37,123 nt of DNA from Hyphomicrobium_A sp036559705 (GCA_036559705.1 DATBSP010000049.1:1-37123), one strand, 5' to 3'. Numbered from the stretch's first letter, positions 26,926 through 36,948 are shown. Numbers and translations: made by a program. The notes: generated by a model from the letters alone, not told the origin.

Positions 26926-27689
26926 GCGAGCCTGACGACGAGGTCGCGGCGAACAAGGTCCCGGGCAGGGAACCGCTGAGGGCGCCGTTGCCGAAGCGCT
27001 TCTATACCGAGGTGTCCATTCGCGAGGAACCGACTGGAGGCTTTGCAATCCTGCTCAATAGCCGCCCTGTACGAACGCCCAAGAAGCTGCCGCTGCTCGT
27101 CCCCACGCGCCCTCTGGCTGAGGCCATCGCAGCCGAATGGTCCGCCCAGGTGGAGCGCATCGATCCGGCCAGCATGCCGCTGTCGAAGCTCGCAATCACC
27201 GCCATCGACGGCGTCGCCGGCAATATGCTCGAGGTGGGCGCCGACATCGTCCGCTTCGCTGGCAGCGATCTCTTGTGCTATCGCGCCGAGGCGCCGGCGG
27301 CTTTGGCCGCGCTACAGGCAGAAGTGTGGGACCCCATCCTGCACTGGGTCGAGACTGAGAGCGGCGCCCGCTTCCTACTGGCCGAGGGCGTGATGCCGGT
27401 GACGCAGACCCCGCGGGCGTTGTCGCGCTTCGGCGACCTGGTGGCTCCGTTCGGCACATTCGCCCTGACCTGCCTGCACGTGATGACGACGCTGACCGGC
27501 TCGGCATTCCTCGCTCTCGCCGCCGCCAAGGGGCGACTTTCGATCGAGGAGGCATGGGCTGCCGCGCACATCGACGAGGACTGGCAGATCGCCCGCTGGG
27601 GCGTTGACGTAGAAGCGGCCGACCGCCGCGCTCGCCGCCATGCCGAGATGCAGGCCGCGGGGCGCTTTCTCGAGCTTCTTGAGGCGTAA
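26922..27689 (+). CDS. ATP12-family F1-ATPase assembly chaperone
   Basis: The 255-residue product belongs to the ATP12 family, which in mitochondria and alphaproteobacteria assists folding and assembly of the F1-ATPase alpha subunit. Recognisable blocks are KRFYTEVSIREEPTGGFAILL near the start, LDGRPVRTP-like NSRPVRTPKK, AEWSAQVERIDPASMPLSKLA and AHIDEDWQIARWGVD near the end. Translation starts at GTG 26922 in a GTGA overlap with the HAD gene. ATP12 is largely restricted to alphaproteobacteria among bacteria, which supports the taxonomic placement. Confidence 0.93.
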   Translation: MSEPDDEVAANKVPGREPLRAPLPKRFYTEVSIREEPTGGFAILLNSRPVRTPKKLPLLVPTRPLAEAIAAEWSAQVERIDPASMPLSKLAITAIDGVAGNMLEVGADIVRFAGSDLLCYRAEAPAALAALQAEVWDPILHWVETESGARFLLAEGVMPVTQTPRALSRFGDLVAPFGTFALTCLHVMTTLTGSAFLALAAAKGRLSIEEAWAAAHIDEDWQIARWGVDVEAADRRARRHAEMQAAGRFLELLEA

Positions 27690-27706
27690 AAGCGTGGTCG
27701 CAGCGC

Positions 27707-27745
27707 CTGTTCCCAGGGGAACAGCCCGGCCGGCGCGACGCCGGC
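27707..27745 (+). terminator. Tandem hairpins after the ATP12 gene
   Basis: CTGTTCC/GGAACAG (27707-27724, CAGG loop) and GCCGGCG/CGCCGGC (27729-27745, CGA loop) are two perfect 7-bp stems placed back to back. TACTCTCTG follows rather than a T run. They probably mark the 3' end of the rluC-HAD-ATP12 transcript. Confidence 0.5.
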
Positions 27746-27784
27746 TACTCTCTGATGCAGCTTTCCTCGACCATGGAGCATCCC

Positions 27785-27862
27785 ATGCTGAGCCTCTTTG
27801 ACCTTGCGATTGTCATCATAGTTATTGCGGCGATGCCGCTTGTAATCGGTGCCGGCCGATGA
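27785..27862 (+). CDS. Micro-protein of about 25 residues, miniature of its two neighbours
   Basis: The reading frame from ATG 27785 gives LSLFDLAIVIIVIAAMPLV plus a few residues. A GGAG site lies 6 bases before it; an in-frame ATG at 27773 would add four residues. The core FDLA...AMP matches the N-termini of the next two genes (FDLA...VMP and YDLA...VMP), so it looks like a shortened paralogue consisting only of the first membrane helix. The stop overlaps the next start by ATGA, so it is either a functional micro-protein or a leader peptide coupled to the next gene. It could also be a remnant. Confidence 0.55.
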   Translation: MLSLFDLAIVIIVIAAMPLVIGAGR

Positions 27863-28203
27863 CCATGAGCACGTTCGACCTCGCCGTCTCCTTTGGCGTC
27901 GTGGCGGTGATGCCGTGGATCATTTGGGCGAACTACCGAATCCGCGAAGGCGGTCTGTCAGGGTACCTGTGGCGCGAGCATCCCATGCTGGTATGGGCCT
28001 CGCTCGCGTTTCTTAGCCTGATGCTCCTCTTCAACGTGATCGAGCTCCTGACCCACTTCGGTCTCATCCCGGGCGAGACCGAGGAAACGCTCTCAATGGC
28101 GCTCGGAATTCCGATGCTGCTGCTGTCCGTCGGTATCATCGTGTTCGGCTCCAGCGCGTGGGTCGCATTCCTGCGGACCCGCCAGCCGCGCAGTGGGAAC
28201 TGA
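27859..28203 (+). CDS. Small membrane protein, YLWREHP family, first full copy
   Basis: This 114-residue protein belongs to no family I can name. It has an N-terminal helix with the FDLA...VMP signature, then YLWREHPML near residues 36-44, and two further hydrophobic segments (about 45-65 and 83-103), so about three membrane helices in total. It shares YLWREHP, HFGL.P and GIP.L with the gene at 28241, showing a tandem duplication. The start ATG overlaps the micro-gene stop (ATGA); ATG 27865 is also possible. Confidence 0.75.
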   Translation: MTMSTFDLAVSFGVVAVMPWIIWANYRIREGGLSGYLWREHPMLVWASLAFLSLMLLFNVIELLTHFGLIPGETEETLSMALGIPMLLLSVGIIVFGSSAWVAFLRTRQPRSGN

Positions 28204-28240
28204 ACCATAAGGTGGCTATCGCCGAGCTCAGGAGGCGCCC

Positions 28241-28588
28241 ATGCAACCTCTCACCACCTACGATCTGGCGCTGAATATATTCGTGGCCGTGGTTATGCCT
28301 CTGCTGATCGTGGCCAACCTCAAGGGCTGGAGCTCCAATAGCCCATTGAACGCCTATCTGTGGCGCGAGCACCCGAGCCTGATGCGCGTCTCCCTGGCTA
28401 TCCTAGGCTTGCTAGCGCTCTACTCTCTGGTGCTGCTAGCAGGCCATTTCGGCCTGCTACCGCCGGCCGCCGTCGCACACGGCCTCCCCCTCATCGGCAT
28501 CCCGTTCCTGATAGCGGCGATCGCGGTTATCTGGTTGGCTGTAAAGGCGATCGTGCATTACCGGCGCACCCGGGCCAGGCAGGCTTAG
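28241..28588 (+). CDS. Small membrane protein, YLWREHP family, second full copy
   Basis: This 115-residue protein is a paralogue of the preceding gene product: TTYDLAL...VVMPLLIVANL at the N-terminus, AYLWREHPSL in the middle, AGHFGLLPP and IGIPFLIAAIAVIWLAVKA near the end. Three membrane helices are likely, with a basic C-terminus (RRTRARQA). An AGGAGGC site precedes the ATG. The 37-base gap from the previous gene suggests one transcript. Function unknown. Confidence 0.75.
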   Translation: MQPLTTYDLALNIFVAVVMPLLIVANLKGWSSNSPLNAYLWREHPSLMRVSLAILGLLALYSLVLLAGHFGLLPPAAVAHGLPLIGIPFLIAAIAVIWLAVKAIVHYRRTRARQA

Positions 28589-28632
28589 GCGGACCTACCA
28601 CAAACGTCGCAGATACCAGCGATTGGCCCGCG

Positions 28633-28661
28633 TTCTCACGGCCCAAGCCGCATGCTATGAG
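28633..28661 (+). promoter_or_regulatory. Possible promoter ahead of pccB
   Basis: TTCTCA (28633-28638) and TATGAG (28656-28661) are 17 bases apart, each matching four of six consensus positions. Transcription would start near 28668, leaving a leader of about 38 bases to the pccB start. Confidence 0.3.
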
Positions 28662-28705
28662 CCCTCATGGATTTGGCGCCGGCCGGCGCGTCTTGAGGGA
28701 AGACC

Positions 28706-30238
28706 ATGAAGGAAATAATCGAAGAGCTTGAGAAGCGCCGGGCCGAAGCGCGCCTCGGTGGCGGGCAGGCGCGCATCGACGCGCAGCATAAACGCGGCAA
28801 GCTGACCGCCCGTGAGCGTATCGAGCTGTTGATGGACGAGAACTCCTTCGAGGAGTTCGACACTTTCGTCGAGCATACCTGCACCGACTTCGGCATGGAG
28901 AAGCAAAAGACCCCCGGTGATGGCGTCGTCACCGGCTGGGGCACCATCAACGGGCGGGTCGTCTACGTCTTCGCCAAGGACTTCACCGTCATGGGCGGAT
29001 CGCTGTCGGCGAGCCACGCTCGCAAGATGACCAAGATTCAGGATATGGCGCTGAAGAACCGTGCGCCAATCATCGGCCTGTTCGACGCCGGCGGCGCCCG
29101 CATTCAGGAGGGCGTCGACGCGCTCGGCGGCTACGGCGAGGTGTTCACGCGCAACGTCATGGCCTCCGGCGTCATCCCGCAGATTTCCGTGATCATGGGG
29201 CCGTGCGCCGGTGGCGACGTCTACTCGCCCGCCATGACCGACTTCATCTTCATGGTGAAGGACACGAGCTACATGTTCGTCACCGGTCCCGACGTAGTGA
29301 AGACCGTGACCAACGAAACGGTCACCGCCGAAGAGCTCGGCGGTGCCAAGGTGCACACGACCAAGTCGTCGATCGCCGACGGGGCTTACGAGAACGACGT
29401 CGAGGCGCTTTTGCAAATGCGCCGCCTGATGGATTTCCTGCCATCGAACAATATGTCCGGCGTACCCGAGCTGCCGACCTCCGACAGCGCCGACCGTCCG
29501 GACTACTCGCTCGATACGCTTATCCCCGACAACCCGAACAAGCCCTACGACATCAAGGAGCTGATCCTCAAAGTCGTGGACGAGGCGGACTTCCTGGAGA
29601 TCCAGGAGGCCTACGCCCGCAACATCGTCACCGGCTTTGCTCGCATGGAAGGCCGTACGATCGGCATCGTCGCCAACCAGCCGATGGTGCTGGCCGGCGT
29701 GCTCGACTCGGACGCCTCCCGCAAAGCCGCGCGCTTCGTGCGTTTCTGCGACTGCTTCGAAATCCCCATCGTGACCTTCGTCGACGTGCCGGGCTTCCTG
29801 CCGGGCACCGCGCAGGAGTACGGAGGCCTCATCAAGCATGGCGCCAAGTTGCTGTTCGCCTTTGCCGAGGCGACCGTGCCGAAAATCACCGTCATCACTC
29901 GCAAGGCCTACGGCGGCGCCTACGACGTGATGAGTTCCAAGCATATCCGCGGCGACGTGAACTACGCTTGGCCCACAGCCGAGATCGCGGTTATGGGCGC
30001 CAAGGGAGCGGCCGAGATTCTCTATCGCGCCGACCTCGCCGACCCCGAGAGGATCAAGGCCCGCATCGACGAGTACCAGAAGCGGTTCGCCAACCCATTC
30101 GTCGCCGCCGAGCGCGGTTATATCGACGAGGTGATCCTGCCGCACGGCACCCGCCGGCGCGTCTGCCGCGCGCTCAACATGCTGCGCAACAAGACCCTGG
30201 AGAACCCCTGGAAGAAGCACGACAACATCCCGCTCTAG
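28706..30238 (+). CDS. pccB: Propionyl-CoA carboxylase beta subunit
   Basis: This is the carboxyltransferase subunit that moves CO2 from carboxybiotin to propionyl-CoA, giving methylmalonyl-CoA in propionate, odd-chain fatty acid and branched amino acid breakdown. The 510-residue length matches. Landmarks are KLTARERIELLMDENSFEE, the oxyanion region GLFDAGGARIQEGVDALGGYGEV, MGPCAGGDVYSPAMTDFIFM, TGPDVVKTVTNE and the C-terminal-half TFVDVPGFLPGTAQEY with KAYGGAYDVMSSK. A GAGGGAAG site precedes the ATG. The alpha subunit gene lies 3.1 kb downstream, separated by three unrelated genes. Confidence 0.97.
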   Translation: MKEIIEELEKRRAEARLGGGQARIDAQHKRGKLTARERIELLMDENSFEEFDTFVEHTCTDFGMEKQKTPGDGVVTGWGTINGRVVYVFAKDFTVMGGSLSASHARKMTKIQDMALKNRAPIIGLFDAGGARIQEGVDALGGYGEVFTRNVMASGVIPQISVIMGPCAGGDVYSPAMTDFIFMVKDTSYMFVTGPDVVKTVTNETVTAEELGGAKVHTTKSSIADGAYENDVEALLQMRRLMDFLPSNNMSGVPELPTSDSADRPDYSLDTLIPDNPNKPYDIKELILKVVDEADFLEIQEAYARNIVTGFARMEGRTIGIVANQPMVLAGVLDSDASRKAARFVRFCDCFEIPIVTFVDVPGFLPGTAQEYGGLIKHGAKLLFAFAEATVPKITVITRKAYGGAYDVMSSKHIRGDVNYAWPTAEIAVMGAKGAAEILYRADLADPERIKARIDEYQKRFANPFVAAERGYIDEVILPHGTRRRVCRALNMLRNKTLENPWKKHDNIPL

Positions 30239-30250
30239 GGTTGAACGGAA

Positions 30251-31378
30251 ATGGTTCAATTTCACACCGTTTCGATGCGATTGGACCAGGTTCTGCTTGT
30301 CGGGTTGGTTCTTCTAATTTCTGCGCTGCAGGCGCAGAGCGCGGAGGTCGGGCCTGGTGCTTCTCCGGGCTGTCAGCTCAAGCTCGAGGGTCCCATCGAA
30401 GCGGGAGACAGCGAGAAGCTGTCTGTGGCCTTCGACAAGTTCCGGACCGAAGACAGCATTTTTAGCTCCAATGTGAGCCTGTGTCTCAACAGCCTCGGAG
30501 GCAACTACGACGAGGCACTGAAGCTGATTACCATTGTGCTCAAGCGCATGAACGTGACGACCGTCGTAGACAAAGGCGCGGAGTGCTACTCCGCCTGCGC
30601 CTTCTTATTCCTCGCCGGCAACGCGCAGCGGTCCGAGGACGGCGAACTGGCGCCCGACCGGACTTTGGACGTGCGCGCTACGCTCGGATTTCACGCGCCC
30701 TACCTCGAGTCTGACACTACTGAAGCGACGATGCTGAACTTTCGCCGCGGCGTGAACGCGATCGCCAAATTGCTCGAGATTGACCGGCGTGAGCTTTTTC
30801 CACGTGGCCTCTTGGCCAAAGCTCTTCAGGTCGAACCGCACTCTCTATTGTATGTCGACACGATCGAGAAGGCCGGCGTCTGGTCGATCAACTTGAAGGG
30901 ATATAAGCCCCCGACGGCGCTCACCGCCCGCATGCTCGATCAGGCCTGCCGCAACAAGGATATGTGGACGAACTTCTCGCACACAGTCTTGGGTCGCCCG
31001 GCCGACGATCCAGAAACGCTGCACGGCTTGAGGCAATCTGACTTTCCGGAGATCCGAGGGTCAGACGAGCCCATCAACCTATCGCAAGGAAGGTACCGGC
31101 AGGCGCTTGATATGTTCGGCTACGAGGCGACCAAGATGTGCATCGTCGATGTCTTTTCCGGCGAGAAGAACGGGTTGTTTTTGTCGCTTACGATGGTGCC
31201 CACCGAGGAAGAAGCTCCAAAACCTGAGCTGCTCGGCGCGCAAATCATGGCGAGTCAGGATAACCGTCAAACACTCGATGTCTTAACGACGCCGCTCTGG
31301 TACGTGTTTTCGCCCGATACAACTCTCATGAGCCTTGGGCGCATCAACGTGCTGTCCGAGACATCTGCGCCTCTCTAG
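30251..31378 (+). CDS. Secreted ClpP/crotonase-like protein of unknown function
   Basis: The 375-residue product has an N-terminal signal sequence (hydrophobic core about residues 14-28, cleavage near AQSAE) and then a ClpP-like region. NSLGGNYDEAL at residues 80-90 resembles the oxyanion glycine pair, S114 in ECYSACAFLFLAG is the likely nucleophile, and H148 in GFHAPY the likely histidine. This pattern occurs in predicted periplasmic proteins of the COG3904 kind. The C-terminal 200 residues are unfamiliar. Two starts compete: ATG 30251, which lies in the loop of a TTGAAC/GTTCAA hairpin (30241-30259), and ATG 30275, which gives a more usual signal peptide. It begins 12 bases after pccB. Confidence 0.75.
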   Translation: MVQFHTVSMRLDQVLLVGLVLLISALQAQSAEVGPGASPGCQLKLEGPIEAGDSEKLSVAFDKFRTEDSIFSSNVSLCLNSLGGNYDEALKLITIVLKRMNVTTVVDKGAECYSACAFLFLAGNAQRSEDGELAPDRTLDVRATLGFHAPYLESDTTEATMLNFRRGVNAIAKLLEIDRRELFPRGLLAKALQVEPHSLLYVDTIEKAGVWSINLKGYKPPTALTARMLDQACRNKDMWTNFSHTVLGRPADDPETLHGLRQSDFPEIRGSDEPINLSQGRYRQALDMFGYEATKMCIVDVFSGEKNGLFLSLTMVPTEEEAPKPELLGAQIMASQDNRQTLDVLTTPLWYVFSPDTTLMSLGRINVLSETSAPL

Positions 31379-31380
31379 CG

Positions 31381-31479
31381 CGGCGAAAAGGCACCGGGCA
31401 CCTGCAGGTGCCGCTCAACGACTATGAGCGCGCCAACGTGCGGGTCATCCAATCGATCGAGAAACACCGCGGCTGTTGA
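31381..31479 (+). other. Possible gene remnant
   Basis: The frame reads ...GHLQVPLNDYERANVRVIQSI... and ends at TGA 31477-31479, without a start codon or ribosome-binding site. The composition looks protein-like and in a different frame from the gene before it, so it could be the C-terminal remnant of a lost gene. It could equally be chance. I do not recognise it. Confidence 0.2.
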
Positions 31480-31657
31480 GCGTTCCTCCGCTTAAAACCC
31501 CATAACGCTTGCGCAGAATCGCCCGACCCGCGGGCGTCGCCGCAAGATGAACGGCGGCTGTAGCCGTCATTCAGAACGAGTTCAAAGCGCCGACGGCATT
31601 CTCCGCCTCGTCACAACGCCACTCCTGACGGAGCGGCAACCGAGGAAGAGGTGGACC

Positions 31658-31987
31658 ATGAACAAGATTGCTCTCATCGCTACTGCTCTTATCGCTTCGA
31701 CCGCCGCTGCGTCGGCGGCCAGCATCAACGACCGGCAGGACTACCAGGCCAGCGGCATCGAGCAGGGCCGCAAGACCGGCAAGATCACGTGGACCGAGGG
31801 TCTGAAGCTGCGCGCCGAACAGCGGCGTATTGCGAACAAGGAAGCCGCGTTCCGCTCGGATGGCCACCTCAGCAAGTCTGAACGTCGCCAGATCCGCTAC
31901 CTGCAGAACGACGCTTCCGAGCACATTGCCGACGAGAAGAGTGACGCCCGTCGCCGCGCCTGGTGGCTGCCGCGCGTTGGCAAGTAA
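31658..31987 (+). CDS. Small secreted protein of unknown function
   Basis: The 109-residue product has a clear signal peptide (MNKIALIATALIASTAAASA, cleavage near ASA-AS). The mature part of about 88 residues is charged and helical: QASGIEQGRKTGKITWTEGLKLR, then HLSKSERRQIRYLQNDASEHI. Similar short secreted proteins with RQxxRIxxG...LT..E.R.L..EQ..I patterns are common in Hyphomicrobiales, with no known function. The frame is open 37 codons further upstream, but the ATG at 31658 follows a GGAAGAGG site and starts the signal peptide. An excellent terminator closes the gene. Confidence 0.85.
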   Translation: MNKIALIATALIASTAAASAASINDRQDYQASGIEQGRKTGKITWTEGLKLRAEQRRIANKEAAFRSDGHLSKSERRQIRYLQNDASEHIADEKSDARRRAWWLPRVGK

Positions 31988-32020
31988 GCAAGTCGCCCAA
32001 GTGCCTCCATTTGCCTCTTA

Positions 32021-32045
32021 GGGCCGCCGCTTGGCGGCCCTTTTT
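32021..32045 (+). terminator. Strong intrinsic terminator
   Basis: GGGCCGCC (32021-32028) and GGCGGCCC (32033-32040) form a perfect 8-bp stem with a GCTT loop, followed directly by TTTTT. This is the clearest rho-independent terminator of the window and ends the transcript of the small secreted protein gene. Confidence 0.92.
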
Positions 32046-32163
32046 ATCGGCCGTGTATGATTGATGCTGGCGTGCAACGCAGCAAGCTCTCGCCCGGCCA
32101 GTAATGCCTCGCGGCGAAGCACCTGTTAGCCAATTAGTAAGCCTGTTTTTCTAAGCTGCCCGA

Positions 32164-33201
32164 ATGTTGCTTTTGCGAGCGGGGCTGAGGATGAGCGCGT
32201 TGCAGTCGCTTCCGATCACCGAGATGTTGCGGCGGTGTAGTATCAACGAAATCGACGTGTTGAGGCTGAAGTCGGCGTTCCACAACGACTGTTTGATCTC
32301 GGCGGACGAAGCTGAGGCCCTGTTCACCCTCAACGAGACCTGCCAGCAGCAAGACCCGGCCTGGCCCGAATTCTACATCGACGCGCTCACCGACTACCTC
32401 GTCAATCAAGTCGAGCCGGAAGGCTACGTGATGGCCGGTGAGGCCAAACGCCTGATGGCCCGCATCGCTCCCGATGGCGTCGTTGAGCGCAAGTCGGACC
32501 TCGATCTGATCGTCAATGTGCTCGACCAATCACGCTGGTCTCCCGTCAGCCTGTCGCGTCTTGCCCTGCTGCAGGTCAAGCGCGCCGTGATCGACGGCGA
32601 CGGCCCGCTGCGTGAAGCGCACCCCGGCCAGCAGGGCTCAATCCGCGAATGCGAGGTTGAGCTCGTCCGCCGCATTCTCTATGCCTTCGGCGGCGAAGGG
32701 TGCGTTGCCGTCACGCGCCCCGAGGCAGAAGTGCTTTTCGACATCAATGACGCCATTGCCAATCCGCAGTCTAATGCGGCGTGGACCGACTTGTTCGTCA
32801 AGGCCGCGACCAACGTCGTCATGGCCGCCTCCGGACAGGCTGTGCCGACGCGTGAGGAAGCCCTGCGCCGCGACGCCTGGTTGATGGAAGCCACGGGGGA
32901 GCTGTCACCGCTGGCGCTGCTCTCCGCAATGGTCTCCTCTAGCATCGACGCCGTTCGCGCAACCTATCAGGACCAGTCGGCCGAGGAGCGCGCGCTAGCC
33001 CGCCTCGAGCAGCAGCGCATCGAGATCATCACTAACGAGGAGGTCACGCAGGCTGACGCCGCGTGGCTGTGCGAGCGGATTGGGCGCGACGGCCGTCTGA
33101 CGCCGAACGAGGCGGCGCTCGTTGCCTACCTCAAGAAGGAAAGCCCCAAGATCCATCCGGATCTGCAAGCCGCCGTCGAGCGTCTGGCGCAGGCCGCGTA
33201 G
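32164..33201 (+). CDS. Conserved hypothetical protein with internal repeats
   Basis: The product of up to 345 residues (336 from ATG 32191) is cytoplasmic by appearance and has no named function that I know. Two stretches resemble each other: ISADEAEALFTLNET...DPAWPEFYIDALTDY (about residues 45-79) and VTRPEAEVLFDINDA...NAAWTDLFVKAATN. A weaker third copy, VTQADAAWLCERIGRDGRLTPNEAALVAYL, lies near the C-terminus. The repeats, each starting I/V-S/T-xxEAExLF, suggest an all-helical array. Similar proteins occur in Hyphomicrobiales. Neither start has a convincing ribosome-binding site. It lies between the strong terminator and pccA. Confidence 0.75.
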   Translation: MLLLRAGLRMSALQSLPITEMLRRCSINEIDVLRLKSAFHNDCLISADEAEALFTLNETCQQQDPAWPEFYIDALTDYLVNQVEPEGYVMAGEAKRLMARIAPDGVVERKSDLDLIVNVLDQSRWSPVSLSRLALLQVKRAVIDGDGPLREAHPGQQGSIRECEVELVRRILYAFGGEGCVAVTRPEAEVLFDINDAIANPQSNAAWTDLFVKAATNVVMAASGQAVPTREEALRRDAWLMEATGELSPLALLSAMVSSSIDAVRATYQDQSAEERALARLEQQRIEIITNEEVTQADAAWLCERIGRDGRLTPNEAALVAYLKKESPKIHPDLQAAVERLAQAA

Positions 33202-33292
33202 CGCCCCCGTGACGGCGGCCCGTTACAGGGTGAGGGTCGCAAACGCGGCTCCCAGCCTGCGACACTGTGCGCTTTTTGCCGTGCGCGGGCAG

Positions 33293-33321
33293 TTTACGCC
33301 ACTTCAATGGCCGTCTAGAAC
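33293..33321 (+). promoter_or_regulatory. Possible promoter ahead of pccA
   Basis: TTTACG (33293-33298) and TAGAAC (33316-33321) are 17 bases apart, each with four of six consensus matches. Transcription would start near 33328 with a leader of about 59 bases. The rest of the 185-base spacer shows nothing clear. Confidence 0.3.
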
Positions 33322-33386
33322 GTCAGCTACGCAACCGGCTGGTGCGCCTCTCCAGGGGCTCTCCTACCTAGTGAGCACAAGGGGTT

Positions 33387-35389
<2,003 letters not shown>

Positions 35390-35390
<1 letters not shown>

Positions 35391-35779
35391 TGTCTAACCG
35401 CAAGCTCATTTCCTCCGGCTCGCAGTTCGAGCAGAAGATCGGCTATTCGCGCGCCGTCGTCGACGGCCGGTGGGTGTTCGTCTCTGGCACCACCGGCTTT
35501 GACTACGCGACGATGACCATCTCCGACAACGTCGTCGAGCAGGCAGAGCAGTGCTTCAAGAACATTGCGGCGGCGCTGGCCCAGGCCGGATCATCGCTCC
35601 CCGACGTCGTTCGCGTGCACTATCTGATTACCCGCAAAAAGGACTTTGAGCCGATCTGGCCGGTGCTGCAGAAGTACTTCGGCGCGGTGCGGCCGGCCTG
35701 CACGGTCATCGTCGCCGGCCTCCTCGATGAGAAGATGCTCATCGAGATCGAGGTCACGGCCCTGAAAGCTGGCGACTGA
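35390..35779 (+). CDS. RidA/YjgF-family protein lacking the catalytic arginine
   Basis: The 129-residue product has the RidA (chorismate-mutase-like) fold: the start SNRKLISSGSQFEQKIGYSRAVV, VFVSGTTGFDY, an amphipathic helix AEQCFKNIAAALAQAGSS, and the end VRPACTVIVAGLLDEKMLIEIEVTAL. RidA enzymes that hydrolyse reactive enamines have arginine (Arg105) in the PxR(S/T) position; here that position is cysteine (PACT), so classical deaminase activity is doubtful and a divergent Rid subfamily is likely. The frame is open upstream in pccA, but the ATG at 35390 in the TGATG overlap starts the homology. The coupling suggests a role linked to carboxylase metabolism. Confidence 0.88.
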
Positions 35780-35805
35780 TCCCTTCTTCGCCGGGCGATA
35801 AGCTC

Positions 35806-36093
35806 ATGAGCGAGAATAGGCGCACCGTTCACGTCCGCATCGAAGGCCGCGTGCAAGGCGTCGGCTATCGCGCCTTCGTCGAGATGCGCGCGGTGGAGTT
35901 GGGGCTGTCCGGCTGGGTGCGCAATCGCCGCGACGGCTCGGTCGAAGCGGTGCTGCAGGGGGCACCCGAGGCGGTCGACGCCATCCTCGAAGCGTGCCGG
36001 TCAGGGCCGCCCGCTGCCCGTGTTGCTCGCGTCGGGATCATCGGTGAGGGCGTCGGCGCGTTCGACGGGTTTGAGGTGTGGCCCACGGCATAA
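35806..36093 (+). CDS. acyP: Acylphosphatase
   Basis: Acylphosphatase is a small cytoplasmic enzyme that hydrolyses carboxyl-phosphate bonds. The 95-residue product has the phosphate-binding signature GRVQGVGYR (residues 14-22, catalytic arginine R22) and GWVRNRRDGSVEA with the catalytic asparagine (N40). Length and fold pattern are normal. It lies 26 bases after the RidA-family gene and is probably in the same transcript. The convergent LysR gene ends 6 bases away. Confidence 0.95.
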   Translation: MSENRRTVHVRIEGRVQGVGYRAFVEMRAVELGLSGWVRNRRDGSVEAVLQGAPEAVDAILEACRSGPPAARVARVGIIGEGVGAFDGFEVWPTA

Positions 36094-36099
36094 GGGGCG

Positions 36100-36948
36100 T
36101 CAGGCATACTTCGCGGCCAGCTGCCGCAACCCCTTGAGGATTGGCTCATAGGCTTCCTCGTTGCGCGCTTCCGGATAGACCACGTAGACCGGGTAGACGA
36201 ATTTACGCGCCCGTTTGGGCTGCCGCAGACGCCCGCGGGCCAGATAGGAGCCGACCAGGCGCGAGGGGAAATAGCCTGAGCACTCGTTGGTCAGCAGGTA
36301 GTCGATGCCGACTGGGCCCAAGTCGAGATTGAGACCCGGGTTGGTGTACTCCGGATAGGCGGCGGCGTGGTCTTGCTGGAAATCCGGACCCCAGTCGATG
36401 AACACATAATCGGAGGGAGAGCGCCGTTGACTGGCCGGAACGCTGGTCACTAGCACGAATTCCTCATCGAACAGATGCTCGATGGCGAGCCCGGGCGGCT
36501 GCGTCGGGCGGTACATGACGGCGAGGTCGAGGGTGCCTTCGATCAGCCGCTGCATGAGCACGACTGACAGTCCGCTGCTCGCCGACACGGCGATATCGGG
36601 GATGTTGGCGCGCAGCCACGACACCCAGCGCAGCAGGAATCCATCCCAAAACGAGATCGGCGCGCCCACCGCCAAGTGGTCGCGATGCTGGTCGGAGAGC
36701 CCGACCTCCAACTGCGCATGCTGCCACACACGTACCAGCGCCAGCGCATGTTTCTGGAACTGTTCGCCTGCCGCGGTTAGATCGGCGCCCGACTTGGAAC
36801 GCTCAAATAATGGGCGCCCCAGCAGGTCTTCGAGGCCTTTGATGCGCGCCGACACGGTCGACTGTGTGATGTTCATCTTGCGCGCGGCGTCGATGAAACT
36901 CCCGGTCTCGGCAACCATCAGGAAGGTGCGCGCGAGAGTGACATCCAT
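36100..36948 (-). CDS. LysR-family transcriptional regulator
   Basis: The 282-residue protein has an N-terminal winged helix-turn-helix (about residues 2-61, FLMVAETGSFIDAARKMNITQSTVSARIKGLE with LFERSKSGADLTAAG) and a C-terminal ligand-binding domain of the periplasmic-binding-protein type (LAVGAPISFWDGFLLRWVSWL onward). It is slightly shorter than the usual 300. The effector is unknown. The gene faces away from the region at 36949-37123, which carries several inverted repeats, and a gene beyond the window edge on the plus strand is the likely target along with the regulator itself. Confidence 0.95.
   Translation of the reverse strand: MDVTLARTFLMVAETGSFIDAARKMNITQSTVSARIKGLEDLLGRPLFERSKSGADLTAAGEQFQKHALALVRVWQHAQLEVGLSDQHRDHLAVGAPISFWDGFLLRWVSWLRANIPDIAVSASSGLSVVLMQRLIEGTLDLAVMYRPTQPPGLAIEHLFDEEFVLVTSVPASQRRSPSDYVFIDWGPDFQQDHAAAYPEYTNPGLNLDLGPVGIDYLLTNECSGYFPSRLVGSYLARGRLRQPKRARKFVYPVYVVYPEARNEEAYEPILKGLRQLAAKYA

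Noticed and set aside
28655..30265. 536-codon open frame on the minus strand across pccB
   Set aside because: Antisense shadow of a well-defined carboxyltransferase gene.
32058..32105. 15-codon frame after the strong terminator
   Set aside because: No ribosome-binding site, no hydrophobic or conserved pattern; probably chance.
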